Below are positions 17,033 to 26,300 of a DNA stretch of 41,086 nt, one piece after another. The DNA comes from CAZFER01 sp964517495 (GTDB lineage: Bacteria > Hinthialibacterota > Hinthialibacteria > Hinthialibacterales > Hinthialibacteraceae): the NCBI GenBank assembly GCA_964517495.1, contig CAZFER010000056.1:1-41086 (forward strand), given 5' to 3'. The first letter of the stretch is position 1, and every line of letters begins with the position of its first letter. The notes beneath the pieces were generated by a model, which was not told the DNA's origin, ran no database searches, and saw only the letters and a program-made list of their open reading frames with translations. A program made the position numbers and the translations under genes.

Positions 17033-17210
17033 ACACATAGGTCAACCCTTACATGTAGTAGGAGCGAACCCAATGTCATTAACTTAAAGGGGAGGGCCAG
17101 GCTCCCACCAAGCCGTTTCCACGTATTACGGCTCGGCGGGAGCCTCGCCCTCCCTATTCAACGATCCAATTTGATCTTAAATTAATGACATTGGGGGCAA
17201 ACCTATGTGT
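17033..17210 (+). repeat. 178-bp palindromic element, family A, copy 2 (MITE-like)
   Basis: Three nested inverted repeats define this element. The ends are ACACATAGGT (17033-17042) and ACCTATGTGT (17201-17210). Inside are CCCAATGTCATTAA (17069-17082) and its exact complement TTAATGACATTGGG (17182-17195). The core is a long GC-rich hairpin from GGGAGGGC (17090-17097) to GCCCTCCC (17147-17154). The left end also overlaps a small perfect hairpin, GGGTTGAC/GTCAACCC at 17027-17048. It has no coding capacity. No clear target duplication was seen. It lies 38 bp before the CE15-SMP-30 start codon, so it may influence that gene. Strand is arbitrary. Confidence 0.75.
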
Positions 17211-17248
17211 TCCCCCCATTCAACCCAAAATTAACACGGAGAACAAAC

Positions 17249-19516
17249 ATGAAAAACACTCTATTCATTCTGGCAATCCTAACATTCTGCAGCTATTCCG
17301 CATTGGCAGATATTAGCCTGCCAACCCCCGATTCATTACCTGATGTGGAAGACCTCCCCACCATCGAGGAACTCCCCGATCCCTTCACCATGCTCGATGG
17401 CACCAGGATTGAAACTCCTGAACAATGGTACAAATATCGCCGTCCTGAACTCAAACTCCTTTTCCAGCACTATATGTATGGTTATCGCCCGGAAAACATC
17501 CAAATCACCGTTACCATCACCCAATCCGGCACCAAAGTACTTGACGGCAAAGCTATCCTGAAAGAAGTTGAAATATCCTTCAAACAACTTAAAAGTCCTG
17601 ATGCTCCCAAAATTCATCTCGCTCTCTTCATCCCCAATCAAGGCGATGGCCCCTTCCCTGTATTCCTGGGACTCAATAAATGCGGAAATCAAACCGTAAT
17701 CCCCGATGAAAGCGTCACCGTCTCAAAAGCATGGCAACACTCCAATTGCGGTGACAGCGAGAATCATGGCCGCGGCCAAAAAACCGACTTTTGGTGCGTG
17801 GAAGACCTCGTCGAACGCGGCTATGCCTTCGCTACCTTCCATGAAAGCAATGTCGATCCCGACAAGCACGATTTCACCGATGGCATTCACCCCCATTTCC
17901 CCAACCTGCCCGGTCCTGACGAATCACGCTGGGGAACCATCTCCGCCTGGGCATGGGGACTGCAGCGTTGCGTGGATTATCTGGTGAAAGATACTGACAT
18001 TGATAATGGTCGCATTTGTTTGATCGGTCATTCCCGCCGTGGCAAAACCGCTTTACTGGCAGGTGCCTTCGATGAGCGCGTCTCCCTCGTTGTCCCCCAT
18101 CAATCGGGCACTGGCGGCTGTGCGCTAAGCCGCAATAACAATCAGGAAACCGTCGAACGCATCAACCGCGTGTTTCCTCATTGGTTCAACGATACATTCA
18201 CCAAATTTAACGATAACGAAGAACAACTCCCCATCGATCAACACCTGCTCATGGCCCTCGTCGCACCACGCGCTCTCCTGGATACAGCCGGATTACAAGA
18301 TACCTGGGCCAATTACGAAAGCGCCCTCCGCGCCATCAAAGCAGCGGATAGCGTTTGGGAATTTCTCGGTGTCCCCGGCATGGTAGGCGATGGTATCATC
18401 CAGGAAGATGAGACCATCACCGCCGAAAACAGCGGTGACCTCCAACAATACCGACGTGATAGCCGCCACACCCTCAATATTGGCTATTGGAACAAAATCC
18501 TCGATTTCGCCGATGTCTATTTCGAAAAACGCGATGATCGCCCACCACGACGCGTTTCTGCTGCATACCCTACTGTTGGTGGTTTCGAACGGGTTGATCC
18601 CGCTTTCGATGAATTAGTTCCTCCGGATACAAAAATTGAACGGCTTGCCCAAGGCTTTGATTGGTCCGAAGGACCAGTGTGGGTAAAAGACGGAGGCTAT
18701 CTTCTCTTCTCCGATATTCCGCCCAATACGATATACAAATGGAAAGAAGGTCATGGCTTAAGCCTTTACCTGAAACCTTCCGGCTATACCAGCGACATAG
18801 AACGCGGTGGCGAAGTAGGCTCTAACGGCTTGCTGATCGATACCAAAGGCCGCTTGGTCCTATGCCAGCACGGCGACCGGCGTATGGCACGTATGGACGC
18901 TCCCCTATCCGATCCTGCTCCAAAATTCACTACCCTGGCAGCCAAATACAATGGCAAACGTTTCAACAGTCCCAACGATGCCACATTCCACAAAAACGGC
19001 GATCTATTCTTCACCGATCCACCCTATGGCTTGGAAAAGAACGTAAACGATCCCACCAAAGAATTAGACTTTCAAGGCGTTTACCGCCTTTCCACTAATG
19101 GAGAGGTAACCTTGGTCTCCGATAAGCTCTCCCGTCCCAATGGCATCGCTTTTTCACCCGATTATAAAACCCTTTACGTCGCCAACTCCGACGGCAGAAA
19201 TCCCATCTGGATGGCCTTCAACGTAAATGAAAATGGCAAAACAGATGAAGGCCGCGTATTCTTCGACGCCCGCACCCTAAAAAGCCAACGCCGTGGCGGC
19301 GGTGACGGAATGAAAGTGGACAGCCAAGGCAACCTCTTCGCTACCGGCCCGGGTGGTGTGTTGGTTATCTCTCCCCAAGGCAAACACCTTGGCACCATCC
19401 TGACCGGAAAACCCACTTCAAACTGCGCTTTCGGCAAAGACGGCAAAACACTTTACATCACCGCGGATAATTACTTGTTACGAGTACGCTTGAATACCAA
19501 AGGGATGGGATTCTAA
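17249..19516 (+). CDS. Secreted fusion of CE15 glucuronoyl-esterase-like and SMP-30/gluconolactonase-like domains
   Basis: A signal peptide (about 1-20) is followed by an alpha/beta-hydrolase of the bacterial CE15 type (about 45-430) with nucleophile S262 in GHSRRGKTALLAGA, SGTGGCALSR, FPHWFNDTF, LPIDQHLLMALVAPR and a likely catalytic H407. CE15 enzymes cut ester bonds between glucuronoxylan and lignin. From about 450 to 755 comes an SMP-30-like beta-propeller: QGFDWSEGPVW with a metal-binding Glu (474), LFSDIPPNTIYKW, SPNDATF, RPNGIAFSPD and a C-terminal NCAFGKDGKTLYITA. The propeller may hydrolyse a sugar lactone. The ATG at 17249 has GGAG upstream and starts the signal peptide; a longer frame from 17207 runs back into the repeat. 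The DUF1080 gene follows after 83 bp. Confidence 0.85.
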   Translation: MKNTLFILAILTFCSYSALADISLPTPDSLPDVEDLPTIEELPDPFTMLDGTRIETPEQWYKYRRPELKLLFQHYMYGYRPENIQITVTITQSGTKVLDGKAILKEVEISFKQLKSPDAPKIHLALFIPNQGDGPFPVFLGLNKCGNQTVIPDESVTVSKAWQHSNCGDSENHGRGQKTDFWCVEDLVERGYAFATFHESNVDPDKHDFTDGIHPHFPNLPGPDESRWGTISAWAWGLQRCVDYLVKDTDIDNGRICLIGHSRRGKTALLAGAFDERVSLVVPHQSGTGGCALSRNNNQETVERINRVFPHWFNDTFTKFNDNEEQLPIDQHLLMALVAPRALLDTAGLQDTWANYESALRAIKAADSVWEFLGVPGMVGDGIIQEDETITAENSGDLQQYRRDSRHTLNIGYWNKILDFADVYFEKRDDRPPRRVSAAYPTVGGFERVDPAFDELVPPDTKIERLAQGFDWSEGPVWVKDGGYLLFSDIPPNTIYKWKEGHGLSLYLKPSGYTSDIERGGEVGSNGLLIDTKGRLVLCQHGDRRMARMDAPLSDPAPKFTTLAAKYNGKRFNSPNDATFHKNGDLFFTDPPYGLEKNVNDPTKELDFQGVYRLSTNGEVTLVSDKLSRPNGIAFSPDYKTLYVANSDGRNPIWMAFNVNENGKTDEGRVFFDARTLKSQRRGGGDGMKVDSQGNLFATGPGGVLVISPQGKHLGTILTGKPTSNCAFGKDGKTLYITADNYLLRVRLNTKGMGF

Positions 19517-19599
19517 AATCACCAATACCTTTCTAAGACCAGGCTTATTTGATATAGTTTTATTGCTATAAACCAAATCAAAAGAAGGAGTAATGCGTT

Positions 19600-20637
19600 A
19601 TGAAATTGTTAACACGAACGGCAGCCATCCTTATACTGTTCACCTGCCAGTTTGCATTGGCCCAGTTCACTGGAACGTTGGATAAACCGGTTATGGGTAA
19701 TTGGCATGGCGAATTTACCTCTGAGGGATGGCAAGATTACAACATTAAGGCGCAAGTAGTGGCTGAAAGTTGGAATTCTTATCGCGCTATCTTCCACATC
19801 GAAAGTAAAAATGGCGAGATAACCAAAGTTGAATCACGCGGCGAAACCAAAAAGGATGTCACCCCATTCGAAGGCCAGGTTGACCTGGGTGATGAACTGG
19901 GCGGCGTTTACACCCTTTCCGCTAAAGTGGTCTATACGGGAAAAGGCAAAAACATCAAAGGCTCATTCACCGGTACCCTAAAAAATGCCCAAAAAGAAGT
20001 CGAATTCGAACTGAAACGCGTGCTTCTCAAATCACCCACCCTGGGCATGAAACCACCTGAAGGCTCGGTCGTTCTGTTGGATGACACACCCGATACATTC
20101 CACGACAAATGGAACGTCGAATACCACTGGAAAACCCAATCCGATGGCTCTGTCCGCACCGTGCATTCCTCAATCTGGACCAAAGAGGAATACAGCAGCG
20201 GCCATTATCATGTTGAATTCCTGCTTCCCTATATGCCCAATGAACGTGGGCAAGGCCGCGCCAACAGCGGTGTGTATGTCCTTGGCCGCTATGAAGTGCA
20301 GGTCCTTGATAGTTATGCGCTTGAACCCAGAAATAATCTTTGTGGTGGAGTCTACCAACAAGCCACCCCCATCACTAATGCCTGTTTACCCCCTCTGGAA
20401 TGGCAAACCTACGATATCTTTATCCAAGCCCCTCAATTCGATGATAGCGGCAAGAAAATCAAGAACGCCATGCTGACCGTCAAACACAACGGCATTGTGA
20501 TTCATGATAACGTTGAATTGAAGCATGCCACCCCAGGAGGCCGCGGCGGTAAGGAAGCCCCCACAGGAAACCTATTATTCCAGGATCACAACAACTCAGT
20601 CCCCTTCCGCAACACATGGTTTAAACCCAATGAATAA
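19600..20637 (+). CDS. Secreted DUF1080 protein (3-keto-disaccharide hydrolase-like)
   Basis: The protein has 345 residues with a signal peptide (1-21). The N-terminal region (about 25-145) is beta-rich and unassigned. The C-terminal half (about 160-343) is a DUF1080 domain with a concanavalin-like fold, recognised by GQGRANSGVYVLGRYEVQVLD, CGGVYQQATP, EWQTYDIFIQAP and the end segment LLFQDHNNSVPFRNTW. Some DUF1080 members hydrolyse 3-keto glucosides; others bind or cleave unidentified glycans. AAGGAG precedes the ATG. It follows the CE15 fusion in the same direction and ends in a strong terminator, so the two probably form one xylan- or glycoside-related unit. Confidence 0.82.
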   Translation: MKLLTRTAAILILFTCQFALAQFTGTLDKPVMGNWHGEFTSEGWQDYNIKAQVVAESWNSYRAIFHIESKNGEITKVESRGETKKDVTPFEGQVDLGDELGGVYTLSAKVVYTGKGKNIKGSFTGTLKNAQKEVEFELKRVLLKSPTLGMKPPEGSVVLLDDTPDTFHDKWNVEYHWKTQSDGSVRTVHSSIWTKEEYSSGHYHVEFLLPYMPNERGQGRANSGVYVLGRYEVQVLDSYALEPRNNLCGGVYQQATPITNACLPPLEWQTYDIFIQAPQFDDSGKKIKNAMLTVKHNGIVIHDNVELKHATPGGRGGKEAPTGNLLFQDHNNSVPFRNTWFKPNE

Positions 20638-20654
20638 TGCATAAATAATCAAAT

Positions 20655-20690
20655 GGCCGTCGATGGAACCAACATCGGCGGCCTTTCTCT
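20655..20690 (+). terminator. Rho-independent terminator after the DUF1080 gene
   Basis: GGCCGTCGATG pairs with CATCGGCGGCC (one G-T style mismatch) around a 7-nt loop, followed by TTTCTCTTT. It closes the CE15/DUF1080 transcript and separates it from the convergent hydrolase gene. Confidence 0.75.
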
Positions 20691-20715
20691 TTATCCATTC
20701 CAATTAAATCTACAA

Positions 20716-21753
20716 TTACTCACGCTCAAAAATATCATCAAAAAAATCCACCATCGCCTCAAACGTTTCCATGGTGAATGAATGCTCACCCTCAGGCTGA
20801 TGAACCACAAAGTTCCCCGGTTTGCCTGCCTTTTCATAGGCTGGTTTTACGACACTGGCAAATTGATCAACAGCAGATTTTGGCATGCCCACATCCTCGG
20901 TGGGTGCCCATAGCATCAACGGCCGAGGCGCCATCCCGGCGGCAAAATCGGCTTGATCACCATAAACCAGCATCTCGGGAATCCACCAGTAAAAGCCATG
21001 ATACCCCACCGACCCGTTTTTCAGAAAAATATCCACCGAGCCAACCCCGCCACAAAGGGAAGCGGCCGCATCAATGCGATCATCCACCAGCCAGGTATAA
21101 AATGTGGTGATTCCACCAAATGACATGCCGGTTATGCCGATCTGTTCAGTATTCACATCATCCCTCTGATGCAAATGAGTAATAGCCTGTCGAATTTCAT
21201 AAACGATCGCCCCCATCAACGTTCGCCCTCGAACCAGTTGATCTTTGGCCTGATCGTTGGTATTGGGTGTACGAATATCCAATCCCCGCTGTGTTAATGC
21301 CAATGCCAGATATCCACGCCGTGCCAATTCGCGAGCCCAGCCCAGCATGCGCATATGAGACCGGCTATTCCCTGGACGGGTCCATTCTCCCCGCTTGAAT
21401 TGCTCATGAGCCATGGCTTCCCGGCTGCCCCCCGTCCCATGCAAACAAACAATAGCCGGCAAAGGCTTCTCCGTCTTCTCCGGCTTGATCACATAAGCAA
21501 TCGGTTCCTGCTTATCCAGCGATGTCCATGCAATATCTTCAATTATTAAACCCTCTTCAACCCGCGTGTTGCGCACCTCCACAGAAACAGAAGGATGTTC
21601 CGCAGGAATTTTAAGCAACTCCGCAAAACAAGCCATCGCCGACGCCTTGTCCTCAAATGGACACGCGGTGTCGCTGGCATAACCCCATGGGGTGTTTAAG
21701 CCAATTGCACATAGGATGGAAATAACGAGGAAAAAGAGAAATCTTTTATACAT
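20716..21753 (-). CDS. Secreted alpha/beta hydrolase, dienelactone-hydrolase/acetyl-esterase-like
   Basis: A 345-residue protein with a signal peptide (about 1-26) and an alpha/beta-hydrolase fold: oxyanion segment CLHGTGGSRE (103-112), nucleophile S211 in GITGMSFGG, and a C-terminal GEHSFT that supplies the catalytic His. The long insertion with RGLDIRTPN resembles cellular carboxylesterases that remove acyl groups from polysaccharides. The ATG at 21753 is favoured by AGAGGTG just upstream; an in-frame TTG at 21771 is less likely. It is convergent with the DUF1080 gene. Substrate is unknown; an acetyl or feruloyl esterase role fits the neighbourhood but is inference. Confidence 0.78.
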   Translation of the reverse strand: MYKRFLFFLVISILCAIGLNTPWGYASDTACPFEDKASAMACFAELLKIPAEHPSVSVEVRNTRVEEGLIIEDIAWTSLDKQEPIAYVIKPEKTEKPLPAIVCLHGTGGSREAMAHEQFKRGEWTRPGNSRSHMRMLGWARELARRGYLALALTQRGLDIRTPNTNDQAKDQLVRGRTLMGAIVYEIRQAITHLHQRDDVNTEQIGITGMSFGGITTFYTWLVDDRIDAAASLCGGVGSVDIFLKNGSVGYHGFYWWIPEMLVYGDQADFAAGMAPRPLMLWAPTEDVGMPKSAVDQFASVVKPAYEKAGKPGNFVVHQPEGEHSFTMETFEAMVDFFDDIFERE

Positions 21754-21810
21754 GATGTTCACCTCTTGCAAACAAGGAATTCTTTGTCTCTATTACATTT
21801 TAATAATGTA

Positions 21811-21840
21811 GGTTGGGTTAAAAGCGAAGCGTAACCCACC
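21811..21840 (+). repeat. Short palindromic repeat, family B, degenerate copy
   Basis: GGTTGGGTTAAAAGC and GCGTAACCCACC form a hairpin in the gap between the hydrolase and the small orphan genes. It shares the GTGGGTT...AACCCAC arms with the exact 41-bp copies at 32912-32952 and 40158-40198 but is shorter in the centre. Similar GGGTTACGC-type palindromes are widespread REP-like sequences. Confidence 0.6.
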
Positions 21841-21891
21841 AGGCATCCTTTTATACTCTCTCCCACATAACATCAACCCACCAAAACCAAT

Positions 21892-22077
21892 TTAATTCGA
21901 CGTTAAGAAATATTCCCCCGTCCATTCATACCCCTCCTCATTAAATTTCACAAATTCATCAAGGTTACTCGATTTCATGCTCACACAGCCAGCGTACAAA
22001 GCGTCCTTTGATCCACTTCCCCCCGTGACCAGCTGAAACACATTCCCCCAATCTTCAAAGATCATCCCATTCTTCAT
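21892..22077 (-). CDS. Small orphan protein, 61 residues
   Basis: This short frame begins inside the end of the preceding 105-residue gene, overlapping it by 23 bp, with GGAAA just before the ATG. That arrangement suggests translational coupling. The sequence (MKNGMIFEDWGNVFQLVTGG, then SSNLDEFVKFNEEGYEWTGE) is acidic and aromatic, with no signal peptide or membrane segment, and I do not recognise it. It is probably cytoplasmic and co-transcribed with the 105-residue protein and the nucleotidase-like gene. It could be an over-called frame, but no competing gene covers the region. Confidence 0.5.
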   Translation of the reverse strand: MKNGMIFEDWGNVFQLVTGGSGSKDALYAGCVSMKSSNLDEFVKFNEEGYEWTGEYFLTSN

Positions 22078-22372
22078 TCATTTCCCGCTCTTCTTCAATC
22101 AGTTGTTCCATAAAATCCGATTGGGTTAATTCAATTAAAAAATCCGCGGCTTCCTCATCCGATGAAAACATTTGCACATCTTCCCCCATGTCATAACACT
22201 TTCGCATCTCCCCATCAATTTGCAAAAAAAGATAGCGCGGATATTGCCGATCGATAATCAACGAAAATACCCCCGCTTCGGTTTGACAATCAATGATACA
22301 AGGATTTCGAAGCGTTAAATAAAGCATATCGTCGTTCGGTTCAAAGTTGAAATCATTATTTTGATCAGCCAT
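22055..22372 (-). CDS. Small acidic orphan protein, 105 residues
   Basis: Not a family I recognise. It is strongly acidic, especially at the C-terminus (EQLIEEEREMNEEWDDL), lacks a signal peptide and membrane segments, and contains a beta-like stretch, AGVFSLIIDRQYPRYLFLQI. AAGG lies 6 bases before the ATG. It starts 9 bp after the stop of the nucleotidase-like gene and overlaps the 61-residue gene, so the three appear to form one operon. Acidic pairs of this kind occur among immunity and inhibitor proteins, but there is no direct evidence for that here. Confidence 0.6.
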   Translation of the reverse strand: MADQNNDFNFEPNDDMLYLTLRNPCIIDCQTEAGVFSLIIDRQYPRYLFLQIDGEMRKCYDMGEDVQMFSSDEEAADFLIELTQSDFMEQLIEEEREMNEEWDDL

Positions 22373-22381
22373 TGGACAACC

Positions 22382-23221
22382 TTATTCTAAGTCAGTCGAT
22401 ATCAATCTACCTTCATACCAAATTACACGCTTTTTTGAAAGGTCAACGCGAAGCTGCAAACATCCAACATAACGCCCCAGCGAACCGGCTTGGACAACGA
22501 TTGTTCTATCGATTAGCAAGGGTTCGTTTAATACTGTGTTAGATGATCCCCCAATGATCACATCGATACCTTCCATTTCTTCCGCCAGTTTCTTATCCTT
22601 TTTAATACCAGCGTGGCTCAACACAATCACCCCATCCACTTTTCCACTCAATTTGCGTATATAATGGTGCAATACCGATTTAACCTTGGCGATCATAATT
22701 CCTGCACTATCCAGCGGCTCCTCATCATAAATCCCAATCACCGCCAAAGTAATTTCATTGCATTGAAAAATCCAATAAGGTAAAGCCACTGGATTTCCTG
22801 TTTTGTTATTCACCAGGTTGGCACTTAAAACCGGGAACCTCATCCGCTTGATCCAACGGCCCACATCGTCCAAGGTAAAAAAATCAAAAGCGTTATCTCC
22901 TAAAGTCATGGCGTCATAACCAAGTTCGTTCATAAACTCAACAACCGCATCACCACGGCTTAACCGTGCTTTGGGATTATCACTCTCAAACATATCCCCT
23001 GCATCCAAAAGTAAAGAATGGGGGTATTGTTCACGCAATGTCTTCACCGTTGTTTTTAGGGCATTCGCCCGGGTAAAATTGCAATGAAAATCATTGGTAT
23101 GCAAAATCACCATCTCCGCCGTTTGAGTATAAGCAGCATGTTCAATCAGAATGTATAGAAGAAAACACCAAAGAAACTTCACAAAAGTGATCCATGATAT
23201 TGAAGGGAAATATCTCATCAT
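22382..23221 (-). CDS. 5'-nucleotidase/UshA-type metallophosphoesterase domain with altered metal-site residues
   Basis: A hydrophobic N-terminus (about 11-33) targets the protein to the membrane or periplasm. The rest follows the N-terminal metallophosphatase domain of UshA-like nucleotidases: HTNDFH (D44, H46), LLDAGD (D73), then LGDN-AFDF where the family has GNHEFD, VLSHAG (H203), and IIGGSSNT where the family has GGHSHT. The catalytic Asn-His of the third motif (D109-N110) and the two His ligands of the last motif (S226, N228) are therefore absent, while the first motifs are intact. The C-terminal substrate-binding domain of UshA is missing (279 residues total). It may be an inactive binding protein or work with a different metal set. 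It heads a likely operon with the two small orphan genes. Confidence 0.75.
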   Translation of the reverse strand: MMRYFPSISWITFVKFLWCFLLYILIEHAAYTQTAEMVILHTNDFHCNFTRANALKTTVKTLREQYPHSLLLDAGDMFESDNPKARLSRGDAVVEFMNELGYDAMTLGDNAFDFFTLDDVGRWIKRMRFPVLSANLVNNKTGNPVALPYWIFQCNEITLAVIGIYDEEPLDSAGIMIAKVKSVLHHYIRKLSGKVDGVIVLSHAGIKKDKKLAEEMEGIDVIIGGSSNTVLNEPLLIDRTIVVQAGSLGRYVGCLQLRVDLSKKRVIWYEGRLISTDLE

Positions 23222-23236
23222 TATCTTTCACCCCAA

Positions 23237-23262
23237 ATAAAAAAGGCGATCAAAGACCGCCT
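23237..23262 (-). terminator. Rho-independent terminator of metH
   Basis: On the minus strand AGGCGGTC pairs with GATCGCCT around a TTT loop (one G-T pair), followed by a run of six T residues. It lies about 50 bp after the metH stop and before the nucleotidase-like gene, so the latter is likely transcribed separately. Confidence 0.75.
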
Positions 23263-23314
23263 ATCAAATACAACTAAATTATACATACAAAATCAACTTT
23301 ACTTAGGTATCCAT

Positions 23315-26300
23315 TCAAACCTCAACGGGTTGATTTTGCTTTAAACGCTCTTCAAATGCATTCAAATCGCTCTCCGATATGTTGAAATACCGCGCATCAG
23401 GATGATGAAAAACCAAGGCGGAAACAGAGGCTTCCGGCTCCATCATATACCCTTCGGTCAAGTGGACTCCAATTACATTCTCCACATCCAGCAATTTAAA
23501 TAGGATGGTCTGATCCTCCAACCGTGGACAGGCTGGATAACCGAAACTAACCCGCACACCCTGATATTTGGCATGAAATTTATCTTTCAAACTCAAATCG
23601 GGTGGATCGGCAATCCCCCACATATTCCGAATCTTCTCATGCAGCAATTCAGCAAAGGCTTCCGCACATTCAATCGCAATAGCTTGCAACATATGATTTT
23701 TCAGGAATTCGCCATCTCGTTTATACTTATCCACCCATTCATAAAGTGAATCATCGGCACATGAAGTCACAAACATGGCCACATAATCCTCTCGGTCAGT
23801 AGCGACATAATCGGTCAAACAAAGTTGATCCCCCTTCGACTGCCGTGGAAAGGTAATACGTTCCATTTCATTGATCCGTGAACTATCAAGAATTAAAAGG
23901 CTATCACCATCTTTTTTAACCGGGAAAAACTGAAAAACCGCTCGAGGTTTCAAAATGTTTTTCTCAATTATTTCATCCTGAAAATCACGCACTTTCTTGT
24001 TGAGTTCCAGGGCTTTTTCATTGCCCTGTTCAATCAAAGTGACCACATTCCCTTTCAAACCTAAATGCTTGCCCAATAACATTTGCTGGTTAATATAACC
24101 ATAAATTTCATCCAATGGATAAGTTGAAAGTATATGAGGTTTCAAATCGGGGGGCGTGAGTATCTCATGATCCTGCCGAATTTGAATCCGCTCACGTGTT
24201 CCCCTTTTATCTTCGCGATCCCTCTTTTGCTGAGACAATTTTTCCATCTTTTCCGTATCCTCATTCAACCGGTTAAGAAGAGTCTCTCGCTTTTCTTCAT
24301 TCACCAACTGATTGGCAAGGTCCAGCCCGTTCATGGCATCATTGGCATACACAACCATGCCTTCATAATTGGGAGCGATCTTTGTACGGGTAAATCGGTT
24401 TGATAACGCAGCACCACCCACCAGGATAGGAATTTCCACACCTGCTTCCTTTAAATCCTGCGCTGTAATCACCATTTGTTGAGCTGATTTCACCAACAAA
24501 CCACTAAGGCCAATCATATGAGGCCGATGTTCATTATAAGCATTAATCAACTGCTCGGGTGGAATCTTGATCCCTAAATTAATGATTTCAAATCCATTGT
24601 TGGAAAAGATGATATCAACCAAATTCTTGCCGATATCATGAACATCACCCTTAACTGTCGCCAACAAAACTTTGCCCTTAATCTGAATTTCCGATTTATC
24701 CATCTTCGGCTCCAGATAGGCCACCGCACTCTTCATCACTTCCGCACTCTGTAACACCTCAGCCACGATCAATTCATTATTCCCAAACAAACGCCCGACT
24801 TCATCCATCCCATCCATCAAGGGACCGTTAATGACTTCCAGAGGTTTGTACTTCTTTAAAGCCTCATCCAAATCTTCAATCAATCCTTCTTTTGAACCCT
24901 CTATGATGGAATCTGATAGACGCTCTTCGACAGTCCGGTTTTCTTTAACAACCTTCTTTTCAGTCTTCTTTTCCTTGTAATAGGCGGCAAATACAGCAAT
25001 AGGATCATCACCGCGGTTAAAGAGCAGATCATCCGCCATTTTCTTTTCATTGTCCGGAATACTGGCATAACGTTCCAGTTTTTCCGAATTGACAATGGCC
25101 ATATCCAAACCCGCTTTTGTGCAATGATACAAAAATACTGCGTTAAGAATTTCACGCCCGGCAGGCGGCAATCCAAATGAAACATTGCTTAACCCCAGGA
25201 TGGTCAATGCATCGGGTAATTCGCGTTTGATGGCTTCGATCCCATTGATAGTCTGCTCAGCCGAACCGACATAGTTCTCATCACCCGTCGCACAGGGGAA
25301 TACCAGGGGATCAAAGATTATATCCTGAGGTTTGACACCGTATTTATTGACCAACAAATCAAACGAACGCTTTGCGATTTCAACCTTTCTGTCTGCAGTA
25401 ACCGCCATGCCATGCTCAGGATCTTCATCGATACAGCCGACAACCAAAGCAGCACCATATTTCTGAGCGATGGGAACCACTTCCTCAAAGCGTTCTTCTC
25501 CATCCTCAAGATTGATGGAATTGATTATGCTTTTACCCTGGCAATATTGTAGCGCCCGCTCAAGCACCGGTGGATCGGTTGAATCGATCATCAAAGGCGC
25601 TTTGACCTTTTTGATCAGCATATCGAGAAACTCTTCCATATCCTCGAGTTCCTCACGGTCAGGATTAGCCAGGCAAACATCCAAAATCTGAGCACCACTA
25701 CGAACCTGTTTGCGTCCAATTTCAGATGCCTCTTCAATCTTGCCCTCAACGATTAACCGTTTGAATCGCCGGCTACCGATCACGTTGGTCCGTTCACCCA
25801 CAATAGCAGGGCGGTTATCCGCATCGAATTCAAAATAATCGATACCGGAAACATGCCAGTGTTTTTTATGTTGAACCCGGCGAGGTTGTTTATCCTTAAC
25901 CATTTCGGCTATCGCCTGGATATGCTCGGGAACCGTTCCACAACAGCCTCCCAAACAATTCACCCAGCCTTGATCCACAAACTTTTCCAACACCTCAACA
26001 ATCATTTCCGGCGTTTCGTTGTAGTTCCCTTCTTCATCCGGCAACCCTGCATTAGGAATACAACTGACAAAGCAATTGGCGATATCAGACAAGGTGCGAA
26101 TATGGTCAGTCATAAACTTGGGGCCGGTGGCGCAATTCAGCCCTATAATCAACAAACCGGCATGTTCAAGTGAGGTGTAAAGAGATTCAACTTCCTGCCC
26201 AGCCAGCATGGTTCCCATCGGTTCGATCGTTCCACTAACCATAATGGGGGTATCCACACCCATTTCCTTGCGTGCTCGGTGGATACCAATCAGACCCGCT

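Noticed and set aside
17706..17987. 93-codon + strand frame within the CE15 gene
   Set aside because: Out-of-frame reading of the same strand, low complexity, no ribosome site.
24134..24403. 89-codon + strand frame opposite metH
   Set aside because: Shadow of the cobalamin domain with no start signal.
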